64,000 nt of DNA from Novosphingobium sp. PhB165 (GTDB lineage: Bacteria > Pseudomonadota > Alphaproteobacteria > Sphingomonadales > Sphingomonadaceae): contig NZ_SLVB01000001.1 in NCBI RefSeq assembly GCF_004341845.1, positions 806,001 to 870,000 on the forward strand. Reading direction: 5' to 3'. Made by a program: the position numbers and the translations under genes. Shown piece after piece: positions 55,135 through 63,509 of the stretch. Within the stretch, counting starts at the first letter, position 1; each line of letters starts with the position of its first letter. The notes beneath the pieces are model-generated. The model worked only from the letters and a program-made list of their open reading frames with translations, did not search any database and was not told where the DNA came from.

Positions 55135-57012
55135 ATGCTGACGATCCGTGACATCTCCGTTCGCCTTGGCGGGCGTACCATCCTCGACCAGGCCGCCGCC
55201 ACCATTCCCAATGGCGGCAAGGTGGGCCTGATCGGCCGCAACGGCGCGGGCAAGTCCACGCTGGTCAAGGCGATCATCGGCGAACTGGAACCCGACGGCG
55301 GCTCGATCGACATGCCCCGCCGCGCGCGGCTCGGCTATATCGCCCAAGAGGCACCTAGCGGTACCCGAACGGCCTTTGAAGCCGTCCTTGACGCCGATGT
55401 CGAGCGCACCGCCCTGCTCGCGGAATCGGAAACCTGCACCGAGCCCCATCGCCTTGGTGACATCCACGATCGCCTCATTGCCATTGACGCCTACACCGCC
55501 CCGGCACGTGCCGCGCGCATCCTTGTCGGCCTCGGCTTCGACGAGGAGATGCAGGGCCGCCCGCTCGACAGTTTTTCGGGCGGCTGGAAAATGCGCGTGG
55601 CGCTGGCGGGCCTGCTGTTTTCGCAGCCCGACGTGCTGCTGCTTGACGAACCGTCGAACCACCTCGACCTTGAAGCGACGCTGTGGCTGGAGAATTTCCT
55701 CCAGTCCTATCCCAAGACGCTGATCGTCATCAGCCACGAGCGCGATCTGCTCAACAACGTGGTCGATCACATCCTCCACCTGCAACACGGCAAACTGACG
55801 CTTTATCCGGGCACGTACGACAGCTTCGAGCGCATCCGCGCCGAGCGTGCCGCGCAGGCAGCCGCCGCGCGCGCCAATCAGGATGCGCAGCGCAAGAAGC
55901 TGGCCGACTATGTCGCGCGCAACTCGGCTCGCGCCTCCACCGCCAAGCAGGCACAGTCGCGCGCCAAGATGCTGGCCAAGATGCAGCCGATCGCGGCGAT
56001 GATCGACGATCCCTCGCTCAGCTTCGACTTCCCCAGCCCCGACGAACTGCGCCCACCGCTCGTCACGCTCGACCTTGCTTCGGTGGGTTACGAGGCGGAC
56101 AAGCCGATCCTGCGCCGCCTCAATCTCCGTATCGATCCCGAAGACCGCATCGCCCTGCTCGGCCGCAACGGCAACGGCAAGACCACGCTGGCGCGCCTGC
56201 TGGCCCGCCAGCTTCAGCCGATGGAAGGCTCGCTCACTTTCTCGCCCAAGATCCGCGTCGGCTACTTCACGCAGTATCAGGTCGAGGAACTGCCCACCGA
56301 TTCGACCCCGCTCGAACTGATGACCCGCGCCATGGTCGGCAAGGCCCCGGTGGCGGTGCGCGGCCAGCTTGGCCGCTTTGGCTTCTCGGGAGACCGCGCG
56401 ACGGCGAGCATCGGCACGCTCTCGGGCGGCGAGCGCGCGCGTCTGGCACTAGCGCTGGTGACGCGCGATGCGCCGCACATGCTGATCCTCGACGAACCGA
56501 CCAACCACCTCGACGTCGATGCGCGCGAAGCGCTGGTGCAGGCGCTCAATGCCTTCGAAGGCGCGGTGATCCTTGTCAGCCATGACCGCCACATGGTCGA
56601 ACTGGCGGCCGACCGGCTCGTGCTGGTCGATCAGGGCACGGCGACGAACTACGACGGTTCGATCGAGGACTACATCGATTTCGTGCTCGGCCGTAACCAG
56701 CCCAAGTCGGCTTCCGATCAGTCCGACGGCAAGCCCGCGCGCAAGTCCGGCGCCATCGCCCGCGAGGAACTGAAGGCCCTGCGCAAGAAAGTCACCGAGG
56801 CGGAAACGCGCATGAAGCGCATCCAGCAGCAGCTCGACGCGCTCGACGCCGCGCTGGCCGATCCCGCTGCCGCCAAGGGCGATCTTGCCAAGCTGAACTT
56901 CGGCGAACTCGGCAAGCGCCGCACGCAGGCCGCCGATGACCTGGAAGTCGCGGAAATGGGCTGGTTCGAAGCCAATGAGGCAATGGACACGCTGATGGGC
57001 AAGACGGCGTGA
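55135..57012 (+). CDS. ABC-F family ATPase (ribosome-associated type)
   Basis: The 625-residue soluble protein has two ABC cassettes without membrane segments: Walker A GRNGAGKST and GRNGNGKTT, signatures DSFSGGWKMR and GTLSGGERAR, and Walker B LLLDEPSNHLD and LILDEPTNHLD. Between them is the charged linker ERIRAERAAQAAAARANQDA, the ABC-F hallmark. A C-terminal coiled coil (LRKKVTEAETRMKRIQQQL) follows, as in YheS/Uup-like members. Such proteins act on the ribosome E site or in translation. The start is ATG 55135 (frame open from 55096). It overlaps the GreA/B-like gene by 4 bp. Confidence 0.9.
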   Translation: MLTIRDISVRLGGRTILDQAAATIPNGGKVGLIGRNGAGKSTLVKAIIGELEPDGGSIDMPRRARLGYIAQEAPSGTRTAFEAVLDADVERTALLAESETCTEPHRLGDIHDRLIAIDAYTAPARAARILVGLGFDEEMQGRPLDSFSGGWKMRVALAGLLFSQPDVLLLDEPSNHLDLEATLWLENFLQSYPKTLIVISHERDLLNNVVDHILHLQHGKLTLYPGTYDSFERIRAERAAQAAAARANQDAQRKKLADYVARNSARASTAKQAQSRAKMLAKMQPIAAMIDDPSLSFDFPSPDELRPPLVTLDLASVGYEADKPILRRLNLRIDPEDRIALLGRNGNGKTTLARLLARQLQPMEGSLTFSPKIRVGYFTQYQVEELPTDSTPLELMTRAMVGKAPVAVRGQLGRFGFSGDRATASIGTLSGGERARLALALVTRDAPHMLILDEPTNHLDVDAREALVQALNAFEGAVILVSHDRHMVELAADRLVLVDQGTATNYDGSIEDYIDFVLGRNQPKSASDQSDGKPARKSGAIAREELKALRKKVTEAETRMKRIQQQLDALDAALADPAAAKGDLAKLNFGELGKRRTQAADDLEVAEMGWFEANEAMDTLMGKTA

Positions 57013-57467
57013 GCGTCGCCTTCCGCCGCGACGGGGACGAGGAACATCTCGAACCCAAGTTCGAAGTGCCGATCCCGCCCGGCCCCAACCTTGTGACGAG
57101 CGAGGGGCTGGAGCTCGTCAAGGCACGGATCGCCGCGCTGGAGGCCCAGATCCCGACGTTGACCGAGGAAACCGCGCTCAATACCGCCAAGCGCGATTTG
57201 CGATATTGGCGCAAGCGGCTGTCGACGGCCGAAGTCCAGCCTGCGCCTTCGGGCGATGCCGTGATGTTCGGGCACCGGGTACGGTTTGTGCTGAATGGCA
57301 AGACGCGCGATGTGCGCATTGTCGGGCACGACGAGGCCGATCCGGCCAAGGGCGACCTTGCCTTCACCGCACCGCTCGCCCGTGCCCTGCTGGGCGCGGA
57401 AGCGGGTGAGTTCGTGGATTTCAATGGGCAGGACGAAGCGATCGAGGTTATCGAACTGCTTGTCTGA
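57009..57467 (+). CDS. GreA/GreB-family transcription elongation factor
   Basis: The 152-residue protein starts at GTG 57009 inside the ABC-F gene's stop. The N-terminal coiled coil is short (VTSEGLELVKARIAALEAQI, and then DLRYWRKRLSTAEVQP), and the C-terminal FKBP-like domain contains ALLGAEAGEFVDF, equivalent to ALLGKKVGDEV in GreA. It may bind RNA polymerase in the secondary channel and rescue arrested complexes or act as a GreB-like regulator. Its co-occurrence with an ABC-F ATPase links a transcription and a translation factor. Confidence 0.8.
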   Translation: MSVAFRRDGDEEHLEPKFEVPIPPGPNLVTSEGLELVKARIAALEAQIPTLTEETALNTAKRDLRYWRKRLSTAEVQPAPSGDAVMFGHRVRFVLNGKTRDVRIVGHDEADPAKGDLAFTAPLARALLGAEAGEFVDFNGQDEAIEVIELLV

Positions 57468-57541
57468 GAGGCTTAGCTGTATGCTGGCCCCAATCGGGAC
57501 CTGAGCAAGCCTGGGATATTTTCCCGAAACAAAACCTACCG

Positions 57542-57642
57542 AATAAGACCCGTCGCCCCCGCGAAGGCGGGGGCCCCGCTACCTTTTTGCCTCGGCGCAA
57601 GAAAAGCGGGGTCCCCGCCTTCGCGGGGACGACGGGTTTATT
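57542..57642. repeat. Long two-armed inverted repeat (REP/BIME-like)
   Basis: Arms at 57542-57580 and 57605-57642 are inverted copies of one another (about 36 of 38 positions, one indel), separated by 24 bp. Each arm itself contains a GC-rich palindrome, CCCCGCgaaGGCGGGG. This organisation is typical of REP-type intergenic repeats scattered through many sphingomonad and other proteobacterial genomes. It lies between the GreA/B-like gene and the convergent helicase, in a 281-bp gap, and could also end transcription from both sides. Confidence 0.8.
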
Positions 57643-57748
57643 GTGTCATGGATAGCGTTTGGGTTGCCGCACGGATTTGGCCTCGGCGGCAGATCACCAT
57701 CTGGACAGACGGGATGCAGGAACCTGCATCCCGTTCATGCCATCAGCC

Positions 57749-59575
57749 TCAGTAAGGCTGACGGCCACCCTTCTTCGGCTTCTTGTGGAACGGCTTGCCG
57801 CCGCCCGGACCCGTGGCGCCGCCACCGCTCCGCTCCGGCCGACCACCGGTCGGGCGCGGCTGGTAACGCTGGCCTTCGTAGCCACCACGTCCACCTTCTT
57901 CACGGCCATGCGGCTTGCGGCCACGGCCCTGCGGGCCTTCACGGTCACGGCGACGGTCGCGGGCGACATCGCGCGGCGTATCGGTCGCGAGTTCGATGCG
58001 GATGGTGTTTTCCACGTCGCCGCTCTCGTCATGCGCAGTGCGCTCCACGGCGCGGATGAACTGGTCAGCCTGCGCGCGCGGGATCTGGAAGTGCGTCTGG
58101 TCGGCACCGATGCGGATCTGGCCCACCGCATTGCGGGTGACGTGACCACGGCGGCACAGCAGCGGCAGGATCCAGCGCGGATCGGCGTGCTGGGCACGGC
58201 CGATATCCATGGTGAACCACACGACATCGTCGAAGCCAGGACGCTGGCGCGCCTCGCGGGCCTCAGGACTGCTGCCGATCAGCTCTTCCGGCTGCGGCAT
58301 GGCGGCGCGGTGAGCGCGAACCAGTGCGGCGGCGAGATCCTCGGCGCTGACCTTGTCGAGGATTTCACGGGCGATCTCGCGATCTTCCTCATCAGCCTCG
58401 ACCGGGGCCAGCAGCTTTTCCATCAGGCGGCCACGGTCGGCCGCGCGGATGACCTCGGGGGTCGGCGCTGCGATCCATTCGGCCTCGATGCGCGCACCGC
58501 GCAGCATGCCTTCGACGCGGCGGCGACGCGGGAACGGCACGACGATGACGGCGGTGCCCTTCTTGCCCGCACGGCCGGTACGGCCCGAACGGTGCTGAAG
58601 CGTTTCGGCATCGCGCGGGATCTCCACGTGGATGACCAGCGTCAGCGAGGGAAGATCGATGCCGCGCGCGGCAACGTCGGTGGCGACGCAGACGCGGGCG
58701 CGCTTGTCGCGCAGCGCCTGAAGCGCGTTGTTACGCTCGTTCTGCGAATGCTCGCCCGACAGCGCCACGGCGGAGAAGCCGCGCTCGGTCAGCGTCGAGT
58801 GGAGATGCTTCACATTGTCGCGCGTGGCGCAGAACAGGATCGCGGTCTCGGCGTCATGAAGACGCAGCAGGTTGACCACGGCGTTCTCGACATCGGCGGG
58901 AGCGACGGTGACGGCCTGATAGGCAATGTCGCCATGCCCGCGGTTCTCGCTCATCGTCGAGATGCGCAGCGCGTCGTTCTGGTAGCGGCGGGCCAGTGCC
59001 TCGATCGGGCGCGGCATGGTGGCCGAGAACAGCAGCGTGCGGCGGCCTGCCGGCATCGCGTCCAGCATCTCCTCAAGGTCTTCGCGGAAGCCCATGTCGA
59101 GCATCTCGTCCGCTTCATCGAGCACGACGACTCGCAGCGCCGAGAGGTCAAGCTTGCCGCGTTCGAGGTGGTCGCGCAGACGGCCGGGCGTGCCCACGAC
59201 GATCGTCGCACCGCGTTCAAGCTGCTTGCGTTCACGCACGGGGTCCATGCCGCCTACGCACGTGACGATGCGCGCGCCGGTCTTGCCATAGAGCCATTCA
59301 AGCTCGCGGCTGACCTGCTGCGCCAGTTCGCGCGTGGGTGCGATGGCAAGGGCAAGCGGCGCTTCGGCGTAAGGAATCGAGCCGTCGGCCAGCAGTTCGT
59401 CGCCCATGGCGATACCGAAGGCAACGGTCTTGCCCGAGCCGGTCTGCGCCGAAACAACGAGGTCACGCCCGCGCGCCTCGGCTTCGGCAACGGCGGCCTG
59501 GACCGGGGTCAGGGTCTCGTAACCTTGCGCGGTAAGCGCGTCGGCGAGAGGCTGGGGAAGCTGGGAAAAAGTCAT
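57749..59575 (-). CDS. DEAD-box RNA helicase (DeaD/DbpA-like)
   Basis: This 608-residue helicase has the Q motif (GYETLTPVQAAV), Walker A AQTGSGKT (43-50), PTRELAQ, GTPGRL, VLDEADEML, SAT, and the C-terminal ATDVAARGIDLPSL and HRSGRTGRAG motifs. Residues ~455-525 match a DbpA-type RNA-binding domain (RWILPLLCRRGHVTRNAVGQ). The tail is rich in Arg and Gly (RDRRRDREGPQGRGRK). It unwinds RNA in ribosome assembly or mRNA decay and in related bacteria is cold-inducible. The 5' leader to the next gene is about 250 bp; no obvious control motif was identified. Confidence 0.92.
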   Translation of the reverse strand: MTFSQLPQPLADALTAQGYETLTPVQAAVAEAEARGRDLVVSAQTGSGKTVAFGIAMGDELLADGSIPYAEAPLALAIAPTRELAQQVSRELEWLYGKTGARIVTCVGGMDPVRERKQLERGATIVVGTPGRLRDHLERGKLDLSALRVVVLDEADEMLDMGFREDLEEMLDAMPAGRRTLLFSATMPRPIEALARRYQNDALRISTMSENRGHGDIAYQAVTVAPADVENAVVNLLRLHDAETAILFCATRDNVKHLHSTLTERGFSAVALSGEHSQNERNNALQALRDKRARVCVATDVAARGIDLPSLTLVIHVEIPRDAETLQHRSGRTGRAGKKGTAVIVVPFPRRRRVEGMLRGARIEAEWIAAPTPEVIRAADRGRLMEKLLAPVEADEEDREIAREILDKVSAEDLAAALVRAHRAAMPQPEELIGSSPEAREARQRPGFDDVVWFTMDIGRAQHADPRWILPLLCRRGHVTRNAVGQIRIGADQTHFQIPRAQADQFIRAVERTAHDESGDVENTIRIELATDTPRDVARDRRRDREGPQGRGRKPHGREEGGRGGYEGQRYQPRPTGGRPERSGGGATGPGGGKPFHKKPKKGGRQPY

Positions 59576-59822
59576 GAGTTTGTCGAATCTGTCCTGTGCC
59601 GCTTGCGCGGTCTCTTGGGGGGTAACATGGGGAGGAGTTTACGACCCATCGGTCTGTGTTTGGGCGGCCATAGCGGAAAAAACCCGGTTTGGCGCGCTCC
59701 AATTTCACTCAGGCGATGGAGATCCCTGCAAGACTGCGGAAATCCCCCTTCGTCGGCGTCATGGGAAAGTCACGCGGCACGCATAGTCGGCGTGGCGCGA
59801 GCCATGGAGCTGTACGAAAACG

Positions 59823-60611
59823 ATGCCCTCCCCACCCCAGCGCCTGTCTCAAACCGTGCGAAAACCGCAGAACAAGCGGCTTCTGGCGTCGATCCACGAT
59901 GTCGGCCCCGGCAGCGAACTCGCGGTGCTGCAACTGGTCGATCTGCTTGAGCGGCGGCTGGGCGGTCCTAACTTCGCCATGCTGGTGGTGCCCGATCACT
60001 GGGGCCGTCATCCCCTGAAGGCCGACAGGGCGTTTCAGGCGCGGCTGCGGGCATGGTCGGATCGCGGGATCGAGATGTTCGTCCACGGCTGGTTCCACAA
60101 GGACATGACCGAACATGCCGATGCCGCCGCGCGCTTCAAGGCGAAGCATATGACCGCCGGTGAAGGCGAGTTCCTCGGGCTGGACGATGCCACGGCCCTC
60201 GCCCGAATGCTGGAAGGCAAGGCATTGGTCGAGGACGTGATCGGGCGCGAGAGCGCGGGCTTCATCGCTCCGGCATGGCTTTACGGCGAAGGCGCAAGGA
60301 CGGCGCTGCGCAAGGCCGATTTCGCGCTCTGTGAAGATCACTGGCGCGTCTGGGACGCCTCGACCGACGCGGTACTGGCCAAAGGCCCGGTCATTACCTG
60401 GGCGAGCCGCTCGACGATGCGCACGGCCTCCTCGCTCGCCTTCGCAGGCCTGGCGCGTGCCGCGCTCGGGGTGCTGAGCACAGTGCGGATCGCCGTCCAT
60501 CCGGGCGACGTGACCAAGACGTCGCTGCTCGACAGCATCGATGCGACGCTGAAGCGCTTCGCCGTTACCCACCGACCCGCGCGTTACGCCGAACTAAGGG
60601 CCAACCCCTAG
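59823..60611 (+). CDS. DUF2334 polysaccharide-deacetylase-like protein
   Basis: The 262-residue protein begins LLASIHDVGPGSELAVLQLVD, the DUF2334 start with the Asp of the metal site, followed by FAMLVVPDHWG, EMFVHGWFHKD (His pair) and FIAPAWLYGEGART. These are elements of the NodB-like carbohydrate esterase barrel, suggesting removal of acetyl groups from a glycan. No signal peptide is visible, so it would act in the cytoplasm or the start is further off. It heads the glycosyltransferase cluster to the right edge, separated from the next gene by 207 bp. Confidence 0.8.
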   Translation: MPSPPQRLSQTVRKPQNKRLLASIHDVGPGSELAVLQLVDLLERRLGGPNFAMLVVPDHWGRHPLKADRAFQARLRAWSDRGIEMFVHGWFHKDMTEHADAAARFKAKHMTAGEGEFLGLDDATALARMLEGKALVEDVIGRESAGFIAPAWLYGEGARTALRKADFALCEDHWRVWDASTDAVLAKGPVITWASRSTMRTASSLAFAGLARAALGVLSTVRIAVHPGDVTKTSLLDSIDATLKRFAVTHRPARYAELRANP

Positions 60612-60818
60612 CGGGCGTGACGCTTTGAATACGCTTTTCCGTCCGGAACATGACCGCCGCGCCGCCGTCACGAACCCGACATGGATCCCGAACAGTAACG
60701 CCACCTCGGAGAGCTTCTCCGCAAACGCCGTCTCGGAGCATCGCTCCGCAAGGGTCGCCACGAAGGAAATTGCACGCGCCGGCTGCGGATCGAGCCCGCC
60801 GGCGACGTCGGGGGAAAT

Positions 60819-62009
60819 ATGAAGGACAAGCTCAGGATCCTGATACCGATCCACAGCCTCGATCCGGGCGGTGTCGAACGTGTGGCCCTGGGGCTGGCCA
60901 CGCAGTGGGACCGTGCGGGACATCAAGTGACGATTGTCCTCGGCCGCTCGGGCAGCAGCCATCTGACATCGGCGCCGGCGCTGGATTACTGGAAACTGCC
61001 CGCGCCCTTCCCCACCGCCGCGTGGGAAACGCCGTGGATGATCCACTGCCTGCACAGCTACTTGCTCGAACATCGCGCGGACGTGCTGTTCCTTGCCGGG
61101 AACACCTATGCCGTGGTCGGCGCGGCGATGCGCGTCATGCTGGGCGAACGGGTGCCGCCGATGGTGCTCAAAGTCAGCAATGCGCTCCACCGGCCCGACA
61201 TGTCGCCGCTGCTCCGGCGCGGCTATGCCGGGTGGCTGCGCGCGCAGGGGCGGATGATCGACCGGCTGGTCGCGCTGTCGGAACCGATGGCACGCGAGAT
61301 CCGCGAGACCACGCTGGCGCATCCGCGGCAGGTGGCGACGATCGCCAATCCGATCCTCTCCCGCCGCCGGCTGAGCGACCTTGGCAAGATCGAGCGGCGG
61401 CCGGCCTCGGCCTGGGGCACGCGCTATCTCACGGCCGGACGGCTGGTGTCGCAGAAGAACCACCCGCTGATGCTGCGCGCCTTCGCGCGTGCGGCACGGC
61501 CGGGCGACACGCTCACCATCGCCGGTGAAGGCCCCGAACGCGCCGCGATCGAGCGGCTTGCCGGCGAACTTGGCATCACCGCGCAGATCCGCCTGCCGGG
61601 ACATCTTGCCAGCATCGATCCGCTGCTGGCCGAAGCCGATGCCTTCGTGCTCAGTTCGGATTACGAAGGTCTGCCCGGCGTTGTCGTGGAGGCATTGGCG
61701 AGCGGGTTGCCGGTGCTCTCGACCGACTGCTGCGTATCGATGGCCTGCCTGCTGGAAAGCGGGCGCACCGGCCTGCTCGTGCCCATTGGCGACGAGGTGG
61801 CGTTCGCCGACGGGCTCGCCCGGATCCGCGAACTGCCGGGCGATCCCGCCCGGTCCCGAACGATTGCATCCCGCTACGAGATCGAAGGCGCGGCCGCGCG
61901 CTACATCGGCCTCATGGACGAACTGCGCCGCGAGCACGAGCGCAGCCGCATACGCATGCTCGACGAGAGCGCCTGGCTGCCGCCCTCGTCCTGGCAGCGC
62001 ACCTTCTGA
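60819..62009 (+). CDS. Glycosyltransferase family 4 protein
   Basis: This 396-residue GT-B enzyme opens with LRILIPIHSLDPGGVERVAL, the acceptor-binding glycine loop of GT4. The donor site includes GRLVSQKNHPLMLRAFARA, IAGEGPERAAIERLAGELG and SSDYEGLPGVVVEALASGLP with the EGxP..VVEA motif. It should transfer a sugar from a nucleotide donor to a membrane or polymer acceptor. GGGGAAAT precedes the ATG. The next gene, a membrane protein, begins 28 bp later, so the pair is co-transcribed. Confidence 0.9.
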   Translation: MKDKLRILIPIHSLDPGGVERVALGLATQWDRAGHQVTIVLGRSGSSHLTSAPALDYWKLPAPFPTAAWETPWMIHCLHSYLLEHRADVLFLAGNTYAVVGAAMRVMLGERVPPMVLKVSNALHRPDMSPLLRRGYAGWLRAQGRMIDRLVALSEPMAREIRETTLAHPRQVATIANPILSRRRLSDLGKIERRPASAWGTRYLTAGRLVSQKNHPLMLRAFARAARPGDTLTIAGEGPERAAIERLAGELGITAQIRLPGHLASIDPLLAEADAFVLSSDYEGLPGVVVEALASGLPVLSTDCCVSMACLLESGRTGLLVPIGDEVAFADGLARIRELPGDPARSRTIASRYEIEGAAARYIGLMDELRREHERSRIRMLDESAWLPPSSWQRTF

Positions 62010-62037
62010 GCCCCCGCGCCCACCCCCGGAGAATCGC

Positions 62038-62982
62038 GTGAACGAATCCCTCGTCGCACTGGCACCACCAGCGCTGCCCCCGCAGGCCCCGCCCATCCAG
62101 CTGACGCCGCAAGACCGCACCTCCAATCGCGGCAAGCAGGCTCTTTTCTCGATCGCGCTGTCGCTCGCGGTCATCGCCGCCGTTATCCATGAAATGGGCG
62201 GCCTCGAAATCGCGCGGATGCGGGCGATGATGCCCGTGAGTATCGGCTTCTGGCTGGTCTTCGCCGCCGGTTACCTTGTCACCCCGGCCAGCGAATGGCT
62301 GATCTTCAACCGCCTCTGGGGCATTCCGCCGGGGGGCATCCTCGCGCTGCTGCGCAAGAAGATCTACAACGAACTGCTGCTCGGCTATCTGGGCGAGGCC
62401 TATTTCTACACCTGGGCCCGCAAGCGCGTTTCGCTGACGGCGGCGCCGTTCGGCGCGGTGAAAGACGTGGCGATCCTCTCGGCGATGACCGGCAACGTGG
62501 TGACCATGCTGCTGGTGGCGATCATGCTGCCGATCGTGGGCATGACGCGGCTGGGGCTCGATTCGCGGATGCTGGTCTATTCGCTGGCGCTGCTGGTGGT
62601 GATCTCGGCCGCGACGATGCTGCTGCGCCGGAAGGTCTTCACGCTGCCGCGATCCGAACTGGTGATGATCACGCAGGTCCACCTCGCGCGCATCGCCTTC
62701 ACCACGCTGTCGAATGCGGTGATGTGGCACATCGTCCTGCCGCAAGTGCCGCTGAGCTGGTGGCTGTTCCTGGCGACGCTGCGCCTGCTCGTCTCGCGCC
62801 TGCCGCTGATGCCGAACAAGGACCTCCTGTTCGCCGGTTTCGCCGTGCTCGCGCTTGGCAATCAAGGCGACATCGGCCCGCTGATGATGCTGATGGCAGG
62901 CCTGATCCTGGCGACGCACCTCGTACTGGGCGCGCTCCTCGCGATCCGTGACCTCGCCGCTCCCGAGGAGATCGCCGTATGA
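62038..62982 (+). CDS. Polytopic membrane protein, possibly UPF0104/LPG-synthase-TM-like
   Basis: The 314-residue protein starts at GTG 62038 (CGGAGA upstream; a longer frame from 61489 runs within the glycosyltransferase). It has about seven hydrophobic helices, for example ALFSIALSLAVIAAVIHEM, IGFWLVFAAGYLVTPASEWL, MTGNVVTMLLVAIMLPIVGM and MLVYSLALLVVISAATMLL. The soluble N-terminal ~35 residues are Pro-rich. The layout recalls UPF0104 (flippase- or LPG-synthase-like) membrane proteins, but I see no diagnostic motif, so function is unknown. It overlaps the DUF2141 gene by 4 bp. Confidence 0.6.
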   Translation: MNESLVALAPPALPPQAPPIQLTPQDRTSNRGKQALFSIALSLAVIAAVIHEMGGLEIARMRAMMPVSIGFWLVFAAGYLVTPASEWLIFNRLWGIPPGGILALLRKKIYNELLLGYLGEAYFYTWARKRVSLTAAPFGAVKDVAILSAMTGNVVTMLLVAIMLPIVGMTRLGLDSRMLVYSLALLVVISAATMLLRRKVFTLPRSELVMITQVHLARIAFTTLSNAVMWHIVLPQVPLSWWLFLATLRLLVSRLPLMPNKDLLFAGFAVLALGNQGDIGPLMMLMAGLILATHLVLGALLAIRDLAAPEEIAV

Positions 62983-63482
62983 GCCTCTCGCTGTTGCTCC
63001 CGCTCGCCGCCGCGCTGATCCCTTCCACCCCCGACCTCGGCAAGGCCGAAGGCCAGTGCCGCGCCGGGGAACGCGGCCCGGCCTTCGAGGTCGAAGTGGT
63101 TGGCCTGAAAGACCGCGTCGGCAAGCTCAAGCTCGAAGTCTATCCGGCCAACGACAAGGATTTCCTGGCCGACGACAATGTGCTGGTCAGCGCGGGCAAG
63201 ACCTTCCGGCGCGTGGAAGTTCCGGTTCCGGCAACGGGCAACCCGAAGCTCTGCGTGCGCCTGCCCGGACCAGGCACATTCGCGGTCACCCTGCTTCACG
63301 ACCGTGACAGCGACCGCAAGTTCAACTGGCGGATCGACGGCATCGGCTTTTCCCAGAACCCCCGACTCGGCTGGGGCAAGCCGAGCGTGCGCAGCGTCAG
63401 CACCGTTGCCGGCAGCGGCATGACCTCGCTGCGCATCGTGCTCAATTATCGCCACGGGCTGGGCGTCGCCCCACTCAACTAA
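62979..63482 (+). CDS. DUF2141 family exported protein
   Basis: This 167-residue protein overlaps the membrane protein gene by 4 bp. After a signal-like N-terminus (LSLLLPLAAALIP) it matches DUF2141: GKLKLEVYPANDKDFL, then AVTLLHDRDSDRKFNWRIDG and IGFSQNPRLGWGKP. Family members are beta-rich periplasmic proteins of unknown role. The conserved HDRD motif could bind calcium. Its embedding in a glycosyltransferase locus suggests a role in envelope polymer handling. Confidence 0.8.
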   Translation: MSLSLLLPLAAALIPSTPDLGKAEGQCRAGERGPAFEVEVVGLKDRVGKLKLEVYPANDKDFLADDNVLVSAGKTFRRVEVPVPATGNPKLCVRLPGPGTFAVTLLHDRDSDRKFNWRIDGIGFSQNPRLGWGKPSVRSVSTVAGSGMTSLRIVLNYRHGLGVAPLN

Positions 63483-63509
63483 GCCAGTACCGGTCGCAAG
63501 GATAACAAC

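Noticed and set aside
60594..60818. Protein-like minus-strand reading (for example ERCSETAFAEKLSEVALLF) in the gap before the GT4 gene
   Set aside because: It is the continuation of an antisense frame with no start and no recognised family; possible relic but not supportable.
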